A DNA stretch of 64,000 nt from Planctomycetota bacterium (GTDB lineage: Bacteria > Planctomycetota > UBA1135 > GCA-002686595): positions 372,001-436,000 of the forward strand of contig JADJNY010000002.1 of assembly GCA_016714045.1 (NCBI GenBank), in the 5' to 3' direction. The translations under genes and the position numbers were made by a program. Under the pieces are notes generated by a model. The model was not told where the DNA came from, searched no databases, and saw only the letters and a program-made list of their open reading frames with translations. Positions 24,559 to 33,591 of this stretch are shown piece after piece; within the stretch, counting starts at the first letter, position 1; every line of letters begins with the position of its first letter.

Positions 24559-26631
24559 TCAGTGAGACGCGACGAGCTCGTGCTTGCGCGCGAGCTCGAC
24601 GACGCCGGGAATGTCCAGGATCAGCGCGACTCGTCCGTCGCCGAGGATCGTCGCGCCGGCGATGCCTTCGGTCTTCTTGAAGTTGGTCTCGAGGTTCTTG
24701 ACGACGACTTGCTGTTGCCCGAGCAACTCGTCGACGAGCAGGCCGGCGAGGCGGCCCTCGTTCTCCACGACGACGAGCAGCCCGTCGTGCGGATCGCGGG
24801 CCTCGGGGTCGATGCCGAGGAGTTCGTGCAGGGCGAGCATCGGCAGTGCCTGCCCGCGGATCATCACGAGCGGCGGCGCTCCGGCCGGACGGTGCACGCT
24901 TTCGCGCTGTGGACGCACCGACTCGGTGATGGCGACGAGCGGCACGACGAAGATCTGTTCTCCGACGCGCATCGTCTGGCCATCCATGATCGCGAGCGTC
25001 AGCGGCAGCTTGATCTGGAAGAGCGTGCCCTTGCCCTTTTCGGTCTTGATCGTGATCACGCCGCCGAGCGCCTCGATGTTGCGCTTGACGACGTTCATTC
25101 CGACGCCGCGGCCGGAGACCTCGGTCACCTTCGCCGCCGTCGACAGACCGGGCTTGAAGATCAGGTTGACGATCTGCTCGTCGGTGAGCTGCGCGTCCGC
25201 GGACACGAGGCCGTTCTGGACGGCCTTCGCGCGCACGCGCTCCTTGTCGATGCCCTTGCCGTCGTCCTGGATCTCGATGTAGATGTTGCCGCCGCGCTGG
25301 TACGCCTTGAGCTTGACGTGCGCCGTCTCGTTCTTCCCAGCGACCTTGCGCTCGTCAGGCGTCTCGACGCCGTGGTCGACCGCATTGCGCAGCAAGTGGG
25401 TGAGCGGATCGGACATGCGCTCGCTGACCGTCTTGTCGAGCTCGGTGTCTTCGCCCGAGGTCTCGAGTGCGACCTGCTTGCCCGTCATGCCGGCGAGATC
25501 GCGTACGAGGCGCGGGAAGCGCGCGAACAGCGACTTGATGGGCACCATGCGCACGGCCATCATCCGTTCGTGGAGCTCGCGCGCGTGGCGATCCATCTGC
25601 GCGACGGCTTCCTGCAGCGTCTGCATGCGCTCGGGCGTCAAGTGGTCGACGGTCTGCGCGATGATCGACTGCGTGATGACGAGCTCGCCGACGAGGTTGA
25701 TGAGGCGATCGACTTTCTCGACGGGCACGCGGATGCTCGCGGTCTCGGGCGTGGCGGGCGCGCGCGGTGCTTCGGGCTTGGGCAGCGAGCTCGTCTTCGG
25801 CGGGACCGCGATTGGTTCTGCGGCGCGCGCGAGCATGCTCGCCGACGGGGTGAGTGTGCTCTTCGCGGGAGCGTCCTGCGTCGGCGGCGGAAGCGCGGCG
25901 ACGGCGGGAGGCGGCGAGCATGGAGCCGCGGGTTCCGCCGCCGGGCTCGCCGCGCGCGCCTGCGCAATGGGCGCCGCGGCGGCCGGTGCAGTGGCCGGAG
26001 CAGCGGTCTCCTCGAAGAACCCGAAGAAGGAGTCGGCGTCGGCATTCGAGCGTGGGGCCTCCGTCGTCGGCGCCGGCGCGGGGCTCGTCGCGGCAGACGG
26101 TGCGGACGGCGCGGGTACTGGTTCGGCGATGGGTTCTGCGGCCTGCTGGACCCGTGCTGCGGGCGCGGTCTGCGCGATGGGCGTCAGTGTGGGCGCGACC
26201 TGCGCCGTCGTCGACGTGGGGGTCCCGCTCGGTGCAGGCGCGGCGATCGCCTCCCCGCTCAAGAAGTTGTTGATCAGGTGGAGAACGCCCTCCGAGACAT
26301 CCGGGTTCGGCGCCTCGGTTCCGCGCGCAACGCCGACGAGCTGCTTGAGCACGTCGCCGGACATCAGCAAGACGTCGACGATGTCGGGCGTGACGACGCG
26401 CAACTGCTTGCGCAGCTGGTCGAGCAAGTCCTCGAGGGAGTGCGTGAAGCGCGCGATGTCCTCGAAGCCGAGCATCCGGCTGTTGCCCTTCAGCGTGTGG
26501 GCGCAGCGGAAGATGCGGTTGACGATCTCGGGCTCGGCGGGATTCTGCTCGAGGCGCAGAAGATCCTCTTCGAGTTCGGCGAGACGGTCGTCGGCCTCCT
26601 CGAGGAAGGCTTGAACGATGGGGTCGGTCAT
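24559..26631 (-). CDS. cheA: CheA chemotaxis histidine kinase
   Basis: A 690-residue kinase that phosphorylates CheY and CheB under receptor control. The Hpt domain has phosphoacceptor His45 in RCAHTLKGNSRMLGF. A long Ala/Pro-rich linker (about residues 140-305) replaces any obvious P2 domain. The dimerisation domain follows (VDRLINLVGELVITQSIIAQ), then the ATPase with N-box HLLRNAVDHGVE, G1 IEIQDDGKGID, and GRGVGMNVVKRN. The CheW-like domain is at the C-terminus (TLAIMDGQTMRVGEQIFVVP). The start at ATG 26631 begins directly with the Hpt domain. It is the first gene of the minus-strand che operon. Confidence 0.95.
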   Translation of the reverse strand: MTDPIVQAFLEEADDRLAELEEDLLRLEQNPAEPEIVNRIFRCAHTLKGNSRMLGFEDIARFTHSLEDLLDQLRKQLRVVTPDIVDVLLMSGDVLKQLVGVARGTEAPNPDVSEGVLHLINNFLSGEAIAAPAPSGTPTSTTAQVAPTLTPIAQTAPAARVQQAAEPIAEPVPAPSAPSAATSPAPAPTTEAPRSNADADSFFGFFEETAAPATAPAAAAPIAQARAASPAAEPAAPCSPPPAVAALPPPTQDAPAKSTLTPSASMLARAAEPIAVPPKTSSLPKPEAPRAPATPETASIRVPVEKVDRLINLVGELVITQSIIAQTVDHLTPERMQTLQEAVAQMDRHARELHERMMAVRMVPIKSLFARFPRLVRDLAGMTGKQVALETSGEDTELDKTVSERMSDPLTHLLRNAVDHGVETPDERKVAGKNETAHVKLKAYQRGGNIYIEIQDDGKGIDKERVRAKAVQNGLVSADAQLTDEQIVNLIFKPGLSTAAKVTEVSGRGVGMNVVKRNIEALGGVITIKTEKGKGTLFQIKLPLTLAIMDGQTMRVGEQIFVVPLVAITESVRPQRESVHRPAGAPPLVMIRGQALPMLALHELLGIDPEARDPHDGLLVVVENEGRLAGLLVDELLGQQQVVVKNLETNFKKTEGIAGATILGDGRVALILDIPGVVELARKHELVASH

Positions 26632-26879
26632 CTGGAGACGGTGCGCGGGGAGCGCGTGTGGGTGCCTCCCCATCGACGCTGCACAGGACGTGCTTGAGCC
26701 TTCCGTGCGAGTTCGATCTGTTCGCAGAACGGTCCGGAATGAGGCTCGAAATCAGAGCGTCGCGTCGCGAGATGCGGGGTTGCGACATAACGAACCTGAT
26801 GCTGAGCTCCGCGCGGGTCGTGTCCGATCACTGCATGTCGACGATCACGCAGTCCACATTCCCGGGGAACCACCACACC
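26632..26879. promoter_or_regulatory. Divergent promoter region upstream of cheA
   Basis: This 248-bp gap separates the start of the chemotaxis operon (minus strand) from the divergent MshEN-like gene (plus strand). Promoters for both must lie here. I cannot pick out a confident sigma-70, sigma-54 or FliA site. Confidence 0.4.
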
Positions 26880-27284
26880 ATGCACTTCGGTCAATACCTC
26901 CTGAAGAAAGGCGCGATCACCCCGCGTCAAGCCCTCGAAGCGCTCGACGAGCAGCGCCGCACGATGCCGTTCCTCGGCACGATCGCCGTGACGGAAGGCG
27001 TGATGACGGTCGAGCAGGTCCTCGCCGTGCTCGACGAGCTGAACCGCTGTGGTCCGTCGGGCACGCACTTCGGTCAGATCGCGATGGTCAAGGGCTTCAT
27101 CGACGAAGCAACGCGCGATCGGCTCCTCGACCTGCAGCGCACCGAGTACGAGCCGCTTGGCGAAGTGCTCGTCAAGAACGGCGCGCTCACGCCGAAGAAG
27201 ATGGCGAGCCTCCTCAAGGAGTTCATCCACGATGCGGGCATCGGCCGGCACGAACTCGCGAAGGTCACGAACACGCCGACCTGA
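26880..27284 (+). CDS. MshEN-like repeat protein divergent from cheA
   Basis: A 134-residue product made of about three helical repeats of the kind found at the N-terminus of type II secretion/pilus ATPases (GSPII_E_N/MshEN). The repeats are FGQYLLKKGAITPRQALEAL (residues 3-22), FGQIAMVKGFIDEATRDRLL and LGEVLVKNGALTPKKMASLL. In Vibrio MshE such motifs bind cyclic di-GMP; here the key RLGxxL arginine is replaced (MPFLG, THFG, EPLG), so binding is doubtful. There is no ATPase domain. The ATG at 26880 is chosen because the repeats begin at residue 2. Sharing a divergent promoter region with cheA suggests a link to motility or its regulation, which is inference. Confidence 0.75.
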   Translation: MHFGQYLLKKGAITPRQALEALDEQRRTMPFLGTIAVTEGVMTVEQVLAVLDELNRCGPSGTHFGQIAMVKGFIDEATRDRLLDLQRTEYEPLGEVLVKNGALTPKKMASLLKEFIHDAGIGRHELAKVTNTPT

Positions 27285-27336
27285 GTGCGCGCGGACTCCG
27301 ACCGGGGCCCGTCGAGCACACCGCGCCTTCCGTCTT

Positions 27337-27361
27337 CGCCCGCGCAGCTCGCGCGCGGGCG
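27337..27361 (+). terminator. Strong hairpin downstream of the MshEN-like gene
   Basis: A perfect 9-bp CGCCCGCGC/GCGCGGGCG stem with a seven-base loop starts 53 bases after the stop of the MshEN-like gene and ends 49 bases before queC. It is placed like a rho-independent terminator but is followed by purines, not T residues. Confidence 0.45.
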
Positions 27362-27409
27362 TGGAGGGAAGGCGCAGTCGTTCGTGAAGTGCCGCGCTAG
27401 ACTTCCGGG

Positions 27410-28141
27410 ATGTCCTCCGCCGTCCGCGCCGTCTGCCTGCTCTCGGGCGGGCAAGACTCGTCCGTCACGCTCGCCGAAGCCCGCGCCGCGGGGCGCGAGA
27501 CGTTCGCCCTCTCCTTCGACTACGGGCAGCGCCACCGCCACGAGCTCGACGCCGCCGCGCGCGTCGCTCGCGCGCTGAGCGCGCGGGAGCACCGCACCGT
27601 GCGCGTCGACCTCTCGACGCTCGGAGGATCGGCGTTGACCGACGCGATCGCGGTGCCGAAGGAGCGCTCGCACGCGGACATCGGACGGGGTGTCCCGCCG
27701 ACCTACGTGCCCGCGCGCAACACGGTCTTCCTCGCCGTCGCTCTGGGCTGGGCCGAGGTGCTCGGCGCGCGCGAGCTCTGGATCGGCGTCAACGCCGTCG
27801 ACTATTCGGGCTACCCCGACTGCCGACCCGAGTTCTTGCGCGCGTTCGAGGCGCTCGCGAGCGTCGCGACCGCGGCCGGAGCGGAGCGCGGCGAGCGCTT
27901 CGAGGTCCGCGCGCCGCTGCTCTCGCTTTCGAAGGCGGAGATCGTGCGTCGCGGGCTCGCCCTTGGCGTCGACTTCGCGCTGACGCACACCTGCTACGAC
28001 CCGATCGTGCGCGACGCGACGGTGCTCGCTTGCGGCCGCTGCGATGCGTGCCAGCTGCGCCTCAGGGGCTTCGCGGAGGCGGACGTCCCCGACCCGGTTC
28101 GCTACGTCCGTGACCGGAGCGGAGCTTCGGAGCGTCCCTAG
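27410..28141 (+). CDS. queC: 7-cyano-7-deazaguanine synthase
   Basis: A 243-residue enzyme that converts 7-carboxy-7-deazaguanine to preQ0 with ATP and ammonia, for queuosine (or archaeosine-like) tRNA or DNA modification. The PP-loop LLSGGQDSSV lies at residues 10-19, the substrate region FDYGQRH at 36-42 and the PARNTVFL motif at 101-108. The structural zinc site is formed by Cys195, Cys208, Cys211 and Cys214 (CYDP and CGRCDAC). Length is normal. No queD, queE or queF is adjacent, and no preQ1 riboswitch is apparent in the 125-base leader. Confidence 0.95.
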   Translation: MSSAVRAVCLLSGGQDSSVTLAEARAAGRETFALSFDYGQRHRHELDAAARVARALSAREHRTVRVDLSTLGGSALTDAIAVPKERSHADIGRGVPPTYVPARNTVFLAVALGWAEVLGARELWIGVNAVDYSGYPDCRPEFLRAFEALASVATAAGAERGERFEVRAPLLSLSKAEIVRRGLALGVDFALTHTCYDPIVRDATVLACGRCDACQLRLRGFAEADVPDPVRYVRDRSGASERP

Positions 28142-28403
28142 GGATCTGCGCCATCGACCGGAAGCACCGCCCGAGGTGCCCGAGAAGACCGAGGCGCGAA
28201 AGCGGCCGGCCCAGTCCGTGGCTCCTCGAGCCGTCTCGGGTGCCGGTTCGCCCCGCCCAGGTGCATGCTTCCTCACAGGCGTGCACGATCTCGGGAGAAT
28301 CGTGACCCCCGAGCCGCTTCGGTGGGGGTCAGAACGACGTGCTCGCGCCAGGGTTCACCGCGAACCCACGGCGATTCCACCCGTCCAACGACCAGGCCGA
28401 ACC

Positions 28404-29165
28404 ATGCTCCAGCCCGCAACGCTCGCGACGCTCCTCGCCCTTTCGCTCGCCCCGGCGCCGATCGCGCCCGCTCGGACCGCGCACCCCGCGCACCCCGCGC
28501 AGTCGTCCGCCGCTCCCGCGGCCCTGTTCCCGATCGCGAAGGAGGATCTCACCATCCACGTCGATCGTGCGAATCCAGAGGCCTCGACGACCCTGGCGCA
28601 GCTCCTCGACGAGTTCTCCCGCGTCACCGGCGTCACGCTCCAAATGAACCGAGAGACGCGGGGCGTGGTCGAGAAGGTCCAGCCCGGCCTCAATCGCACG
28701 ATGAAGGTGCCCGCGTCCGAGGTCGTCCGGATCGTCGAGACCCTGATGATCGCGAACGACTTCATCTTCCTCCGCACCTCGGACAAGGAGCCACGCCTTT
28801 GGATCGTGCAGTCCCTTCACGCCGACGGAGGACGGGGCAGCTCCACGCTGCGCGACCAGGCCGTCAGTGTCGACGAGAAGGACCTACCGCTCTGGACCGA
28901 CCATCCCGCCGCGCTCGTCACGACGACGATCGACTTGCCGAACACGGACGTGCGCACGCTCTCGAATTCGATGCGCATGCTGTTCACGGACGCGAGGACC
29001 CAGCAGATCATCCCGGTCGGATCGAACAGCCTGATCCTCACGGGCTTCGCTCCGAGCGTCCGGAGCCTCGTGCGCCTCTTGCGCACGATCGACGGATTGT
29101 CCCGCGTCGATCCGGCGGCTCAGCCTCCGTCGGTCGAGATCCGCGCCGGCGCGAAAGGGAAGTGA
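28404..29165 (+). CDS. Exported secretin N-domain-like protein
   Basis: A 253-residue product with a signal peptide (MLQPATLATLLALSLAPAPI). The mature part has two alpha/beta units like the N0/N1 domains of secretins: ASTTLAQLLDEFSRVTGVTL with the following strand, then ATTTIDLPNTDVRTLSNSMR and VGSNSLILTGFAPSVRSLVR. Secretin N1 domains use the same L-x-x-T-G pattern. There is no beta-barrel domain. The next gene encodes a lipoprotein of the same architecture, seven bases on, so they are one operon. Possible roles are a periplasmic ring or scaffold, or binding to a secretin encoded elsewhere; none is proven. Confidence 0.75.
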   Translation: MLQPATLATLLALSLAPAPIAPARTAHPAHPAQSSAAPAALFPIAKEDLTIHVDRANPEASTTLAQLLDEFSRVTGVTLQMNRETRGVVEKVQPGLNRTMKVPASEVVRIVETLMIANDFIFLRTSDKEPRLWIVQSLHADGGRGSSTLRDQAVSVDEKDLPLWTDHPAALVTTTIDLPNTDVRTLSNSMRMLFTDARTQQIIPVGSNSLILTGFAPSVRSLVRLLRTIDGLSRVDPAAQPPSVEIRAGAKGK

Positions 29166-29172
29166 GGCAGCG

Positions 29173-29919
29173 ATGAGCGCTTCCACCCCGAACCTCCGCG
29201 GCGCACGGACCGCTCGATCCGCCGCGAGCGCGCTCCTGCTCGCTCTCTCCCTCGGCTGCACGAACACCGCGCCCGTGGACGAGTCGCCCGATGCCGCGCG
29301 TCCCTCCGCCGTCGACGCGCTCTTCACGCCGCCAACCCGCGGGTTCGACGTGAAGCCGAGTACGACGCTTTCCGACCTGCTCGACGACTTCTCCGAGGCG
29401 ACGGGCTGGGCCGTGCTCGCGGACGCGGGGGACCAGCGCGGACTCGCGAACACGCAGGTCGGGCTCCAGGGTCGGCGCGACGTCCCCGCGAACGAGGTCC
29501 ACGCGTTCGTCGAGTCCGTCCTCGTCACGCACGGCTACGCGTTCTCGCTCGCGAGCGCGCGCGAGCCCCGGATTCTGCGCGTGGTCCCGTTGCGCGGCCC
29601 TGGCGCGTCGCTGTCGCGCTCCGGCGCGGGACCGGTCGACGTCGAGCTTGCGGACCTCGAACGCTGGGAGCGCGAGCACCCGGGCTTCGTGTTGAGGGCG
29701 CTCGTGCGCCTCGAGCATGCCGACGGGCGCGCGCTCGCGAACTCGCTGCGCGCGCTCGTGCGCGATCCGAACCTCGAGGTCGTCGTCCCGGTCGGCGACG
29801 GCCGGACCGTAATCCTGTCGGGCCTCGCGCCGTGGATGCGGGAGACGCGCGACCTGATCGCGGAGCTCGACCTCGCCGACGCCGGCACTCGCGGCGGGAG
29901 CGTGAACCGCACGCACTGA
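29173..29919 (+). CDS. Secretin N-domain-like lipoprotein
   Basis: A 248-residue lipoprotein: signal peptide with lipobox LSLGC (Cys29), preceded by GAGG five bases before the ATG. It has the same two-unit layout as its upstream neighbour: STTLSDLLDDFSEATGWAVL and, later, LVRLEHADGRALANSLRAL with GDGRTVILSGLAPWMRETRD. The pair probably arose by duplication and now differ in anchoring (soluble versus lipid-anchored). Likely acts in the periplasm at a membrane face. Partner and function unknown. Confidence 0.75.
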   Translation: MSASTPNLRGARTARSAASALLLALSLGCTNTAPVDESPDAARPSAVDALFTPPTRGFDVKPSTTLSDLLDDFSEATGWAVLADAGDQRGLANTQVGLQGRRDVPANEVHAFVESVLVTHGYAFSLASAREPRILRVVPLRGPGASLSRSGAGPVDVELADLERWEREHPGFVLRALVRLEHADGRALANSLRALVRDPNLEVVVPVGDGRTVILSGLAPWMRETRDLIAELDLADAGTRGGSVNRTH

Positions 29920-29997
29920 ACCCAGCCGCCGATGCGGCGTCGGATCGCGCCTGAGGAGCGATCTGCCGTCGCACAGGCGTGACGAGTCAGCGCGTGC

Positions 29998-30522
29998 TCA
30001 CGGAGCGAAGCGGACGTGGACCGCGTTGCTCAGATTGAACCTCGATCCGCCCGCCGCCACGTCGCGGTACCAGAACTGGAAGTTCCAGGTGGAGCCCGGC
30101 GTGCAGAGCACGAAGTCCTGCAGGCTCGTTTCCATGGACAGCGTGATCGTGCCCTGCGCGAGCGACTGCGTCGTCATGCGGAAGATGCCCTGAGAGAACG
30201 GGCTGACGCAAAGGCGGCCATTGCCGAAGGGGATGTTCGTCTGTTCGGTGCCGCAGGTGAACATGCCCCAGCTCGTCGGAACGGCCGGAACACCCGTGAC
30301 GCTGAGGCCGAAGGTCTCGTTCGTCGGAGCGAGCGAGCCAAACGTTCCGATCGTGGCCGCGATGCCCATCGAGTTGGGTTCGGCAGGGCAGTAGATCTCC
30401 GCGGAGCCGAGGTCGGGTGCCGTTTGGAGCGTCGGCGTCGCAGGGATCGACTGGGCGATCGGAGCCGTGCTGGACGGGATCAGGACGCCGCCGAGGAGGA
30501 GGAGCATCGCGGGAGTGTTCAT
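29998..30522 (-). CDS. Small secreted protein, planctomycete-type exoprotein domain
   Basis: A 174-residue product with signal peptide (MNTPAMLLLLGGVLIPSSTA). The mature part is rich in Gly, Thr and aromatic residues and has two or more cysteines that could pair (IYCPAEPNS; MFTCGTEQT; LCVSPFSQG; LCTPGSTW). The ending WNFQFWYRDVAAGGSRFNLS followed by NAVHVRFAP is, from memory, a common C-terminal module in large planctomycete exoproteins, here as a stand-alone domain. No enzymatic motif. It is divergent from mazG across a 382-bp gap. Confidence 0.7.
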   Translation of the reverse strand: MNTPAMLLLLGGVLIPSSTAPIAQSIPATPTLQTAPDLGSAEIYCPAEPNSMGIAATIGTFGSLAPTNETFGLSVTGVPAVPTSWGMFTCGTEQTNIPFGNGRLCVSPFSQGIFRMTTQSLAQGTITLSMETSLQDFVLCTPGSTWNFQFWYRDVAAGGSRFNLSNAVHVRFAP

Positions 30523-30904
30523 GGGGATCGTGTCTTCGTGGTCATTCGGTGGAGGCCCTCGTTCCGGAGGGCATTCGGTCTCGCACGCGGAGGACCGACC
30601 TCACCGGCCTGCTGCGACGTGCGCGTCGATGCGTGGACCAGGGACGAGGGAGCACCTGTGCGGGAGGTCGAGTGCCCACGTCGCCCAGGGCTCTTGGACG
30701 TCCGAGGGCCAGTGACGAGCGTGAGCACGTCGCTCAGGCCACGGATGTAGGGCGAGCGCCTCCTGCGCCTCATCCAGAACTCCACCGATACGCCGAGTCG
30801 AGAGCGTGTACCTGCCCGCCCACCGCGTTCGAGCGCGGCGGCGCGGCCTGCGCCCGAGGCAGCCGGCGCTACCGCGGTCCAGAGGCGCGCGGCATGCTGT
30901 AGGG
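30523..30904. other. Intergenic region between divergent genes (382 bp)
   Basis: Separates the small secreted-protein gene (minus) and mazG (plus). Frames through it are antisense or low-complexity shadows. No RNA gene, repeat or clear promoter motif is seen. Confidence 0.4.
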
Positions 30905-31789
30905 ATGAGCTCCGCCGCGCCGCACACCCTCGAACCGCGCCCCGAGACCCTCGCCGATCCGCGCGTGAAGGCCTTCGCGCGCCTCGTCGAGATCGTCGAT
31001 CGTCTGCGCGCGCCGGACGGATGTCCGTGGGATCGCAAGCAGACCGTCGACACGATGGCGCCGCACTTGGTCGAGGAAGCGCACGAGGCCGTCGAGGCGA
31101 TCGAGACGAAAAAGGACGGCGCGACGGCGGAGGAGCTCGGCGACCTGCTCATGGTCGTCGCGTTGATCGCGAAGATCGCCGAGGAAGGCGGGCGCTTCGA
31201 CCTCGCGACCGTCGGGCGCGCCGTCAGCGACAAGCTGATCCGCCGCCACCCGCACGTCTTCGGCGAGGTCCACGTCGACGGCGCCGAGCAAGTGCTCGCG
31301 AACTGGGAGGCGATCAAGAAGCAGGAGCGCGAGGGCAAGGAAGAGGACGCGAGCGCGCTCGCCGGAGTGCCCACGAACCTGCCCGCGCTCCACCGCGCCG
31401 CGCGCTTGTGCGGCAAGGCCGTCTCCGCGGGCTTCCGTTGGTCCGACGTCGGCGGCGCGGTCGAGAAGCTCGTCGAGGAGCAGCGCGAGCTCGCCGAAGC
31501 GCTCGCCGCGAGCGGCCTCGACCGCGACGCGAAGGCGCCCGCGACGAAGGAGCAGCGCGCGCACGTCGAGCACGAGCTCGGCGACGTGCTGCTCGCGGCC
31601 GCGTTCCTCGCGCAGTACCTCGACGTCGACCCCGAGCGCGTGGGTCGCGAAGCCGCGCGCCGCTTCGAAGGCCGCTTCCGCGCGATGGAGCGCGCGCTCG
31701 GCCGTCCGATGAAGGACCTGCCGCTCGTGGAGCTCGTCGCCGCGTGGCAGCGTGCGAAGCGCGAGCACGCGGGGTCCGAGCGCCGCTGA
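30905..31789 (+). CDS. mazG: MazG nucleoside triphosphate pyrophosphohydrolase
   Basis: A 294-residue house-cleaning enzyme hydrolysing NTPs and dNTPs to NMP and pyrophosphate. It has the two tandem MazG domains of the full-length family. The N-terminal one has CPWDRKQT, EEAHEAVEAIE and EELGDLLMVV, forming the EExxE...ExxD metal site. The second has VEEQRELAEAL and EHELGDVLLAAAF. The ATG at 30905 is only just behind an AGGG, so initiation may depend on other signals; homology supports starting close to it. The next genes are unrelated. Confidence 0.93.
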   Translation: MSSAAPHTLEPRPETLADPRVKAFARLVEIVDRLRAPDGCPWDRKQTVDTMAPHLVEEAHEAVEAIETKKDGATAEELGDLLMVVALIAKIAEEGGRFDLATVGRAVSDKLIRRHPHVFGEVHVDGAEQVLANWEAIKKQEREGKEEDASALAGVPTNLPALHRAARLCGKAVSAGFRWSDVGGAVEKLVEEQRELAEALAASGLDRDAKAPATKEQRAHVEHELGDVLLAAAFLAQYLDVDPERVGREAARRFEGRFRAMERALGRPMKDLPLVELVAAWQRAKREHAGSERR

Positions 31790-31891
31790 CGGAGCCCGAT
31801 CGATGTCCGGCACGGCCCGCGAGATCGACGCTTCCCTGCTCGCGAGCAGCGCGAGCGGGGCACGCGTCTACGTCGCGGCGAGGCCCCGCGC

Positions 31892-33136
31892 ATGAGCGCG
31901 CGCGCCGAACGCTGGACGCTCGTCGCGCTCTTCCTCGCGTCGCTCGCGTGGAATGCACTCGGCATAGGACGCCTGCTCCCGTACGACCCCGAACCGGACA
32001 ACTACTGCGCGGTGCAGGTCGCGGAACTCGAGGCCGGCGTGCCCGTGCAGGAGCGGATGGACAAGTTCCGCTCGTACCCGCTGCTGATCGCGGCGCTCGC
32101 GCGCACGCTGCCGCGCTTCGAGGCCGGAACGGACGCGACGAAGGCGGAGCACCTGCGCGCCGCCTCGGATGTGTCCCTGCGCGCGCGGATCGTCGCCGTG
32201 CTGCTCTCGAGCCTGCTCGCGCCGGCGGCGTTCCTCCTCGCGCGGCGCTTCCTCCCGCCGTGGGGCGCGCTCGCCGCGGCAGCGTTCGCGGCGACGTCGC
32301 TGCTCGACCAGCTCTTCGCAGCGCAAGGGCGGCCGCACGGACCGCTCGTCGCGCTTGCGGCGCTGTCCGTCGTCGCCGCACTGCGACTCCTGCGCGCGCC
32401 GGGGCTCGGCACGTACGTGCTTGCGGGCGCCGCGGTCGCCGTGGCGACGAGCACGTTGCAGACGGGCGTGTTCGGGCTCGTGTCGCTCGTCGTCGCGCAC
32501 CGCTGGGTGCTGCGCGAGCGGCGCATCGCGCGCTCGCGCGCGTGGGTCGGCCTCGGGGTCGCGTTCGCGCTCGTTCTCCTCGCGTACATCGCCTCGCGCG
32601 CGGAGGGTCCGGCGCTCGCGACCGAATCGGGCGTGCGCGGCACGAGCCTGCGCATCGGGAGCCACTACTTCGAGGCGACGTTGCTCAATGGGCGCGGCTT
32701 CCTCGACTTCATCGAGGAGCTCTGGATGCACGACCCGGTGCTGCTCGTGCTCGCGTTCGCGGGCGTCGCGCTCGCACTGCCGTCGTGGCGCCGGTGGCAG
32801 TGCGAACCCGCGACGTGCGTCGCGGGTTCGTACCCGCTCGTCTACCTGGGGTTCTGGGGCTTCTACGGCTGGACCTACGATCGGTACTGGCTGCCGCTCG
32901 TGCCGTTCCTCGCGCTGCTCGCGGCGTGGATCCTCGTCACGGCGATGACGTGGGTGCGACCGCGCGAGAGTGCGCTCCGTCGCACCGTCGCCGTCGCGTG
33001 CGTGATCGCGGCGTTCGCGCTGCCCGTGTGGGCGAGCGTCGCGTGCGCGCGCCTGCGCGTCGCGCCGGACACGATCGAGGAGGCCGCCGAGTGGCTGGAG
33101 CGCGAGGTCGACCCGGTCGCGGGCGCATCGCGGTGA
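31892..33136 (+). CDS. Membrane glycosyltransferase-like protein 1 (main part; C-terminus frameshifted)
   Basis: The open part encodes 414 residues with about ten hydrophobic helices. The first extracytoplasmic loop carries an acidic DPEPDNYCAVQVAELEAG motif, as in the PMT/ArnT-like (GT39/GT83) superfamily, whose members transfer sugars from polyprenyl-phosphate donors at the outer face of the membrane. Other shared motifs with the next gene are ARRFLPPW, AQGRPHGP, STLQTGVFG and YDRYWLPL. At about 33119-33122 the frame is lost in a G run: adding one G joins DPVA to GRIAVTPQLNLP in the next frame, which matches the paralogue's TPQLNLP. A soluble C-terminal domain therefore exists downstream. 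Acceptor and donor unknown. Confidence 0.72.
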   Translation: MSARAERWTLVALFLASLAWNALGIGRLLPYDPEPDNYCAVQVAELEAGVPVQERMDKFRSYPLLIAALARTLPRFEAGTDATKAEHLRAASDVSLRARIVAVLLSSLLAPAAFLLARRFLPPWGALAAAAFAATSLLDQLFAAQGRPHGPLVALAALSVVAALRLLRAPGLGTYVLAGAAVAVATSTLQTGVFGLVSLVVAHRWVLRERRIARSRAWVGLGVAFALVLLAYIASRAEGPALATESGVRGTSLRIGSHYFEATLLNGRGFLDFIEELWMHDPVLLVLAFAGVALALPSWRRWQCEPATCVAGSYPLVYLGFWGFYGWTYDRYWLPLVPFLALLAAWILVTAMTWVRPRESALRRTVAVACVIAAFALPVWASVACARLRVAPDTIEEAAEWLEREVDPVAGASR

Positions 33137-33165
33137 CGCCGCAGCTCAACCTTCCGGTGTGGTGA

Positions 33166-33591
33166 CGAGCAGCGCTCCGCGCGGCCGAGGTCCCCAAGCT
33201 CGCGAGCGCATGGATGCGCTACCAGCGCACGCACGAGCTCGGCGCGGAGCGCGGGCCGCGCTTCGACCTCGTCAACCTGCCGACGGCGCTCGCGGCGCAG
33301 GAAGAGCACCCCGACGCGGCGGCGTTGATCGCGTGGATGGACGAGGTGCAGCCCGCTTACGTCGTGCACGAGGCGACGCTTCTGAATCGCGACCTCGAGG
33401 TCGTGCAGATGCTCTACGCCCAGGTGCACGAGCGCGGCTACGAGCGCGTGTACGCGAGCCCCGACCTCGGCCTGGGCTACTTGAACCGCCGGACGGACCT
33501 GTACCAGCGCGTGCTCGGCTGCCTGCGGCGCGTACTGACCCTCGACCGGCTCGGATCGCGCATCGAGATCTGGCGCAAGCCGCGCGCATGA
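33166..33591 (+). pseudogene. C-terminal domain fragment of membrane glycosyltransferase-like protein 1
   Basis: This open stretch continues the frame entered after the suspected base loss near 33120, but is cut off from it by a TGA at 33163-33165. The part from 33214 on (MRYQRTHELGAERGPRFDLV to the end RIEIWRKPRA) aligns with the C-terminal soluble domain of the following paralogue (PRFRVRNLP, and LDRMGPRIEIYELD against LDRLGSRIEIWRKPRA). Thus one gene of about 1.7 kb is broken by a frameshift and a stop. Its final TGA overlaps the ATG of the next paralogue at 33588 (ATGA), which argues that the intact gene once ended here. Sequencing error is possible. Confidence 0.65.

Noticed and set aside
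27285..27409. preQ1 riboswitch before queC
   Set aside because: The leader is GC-rich, with a 9-bp hairpin and no A-rich tail or pseudoknot pattern of preQ1 aptamers.
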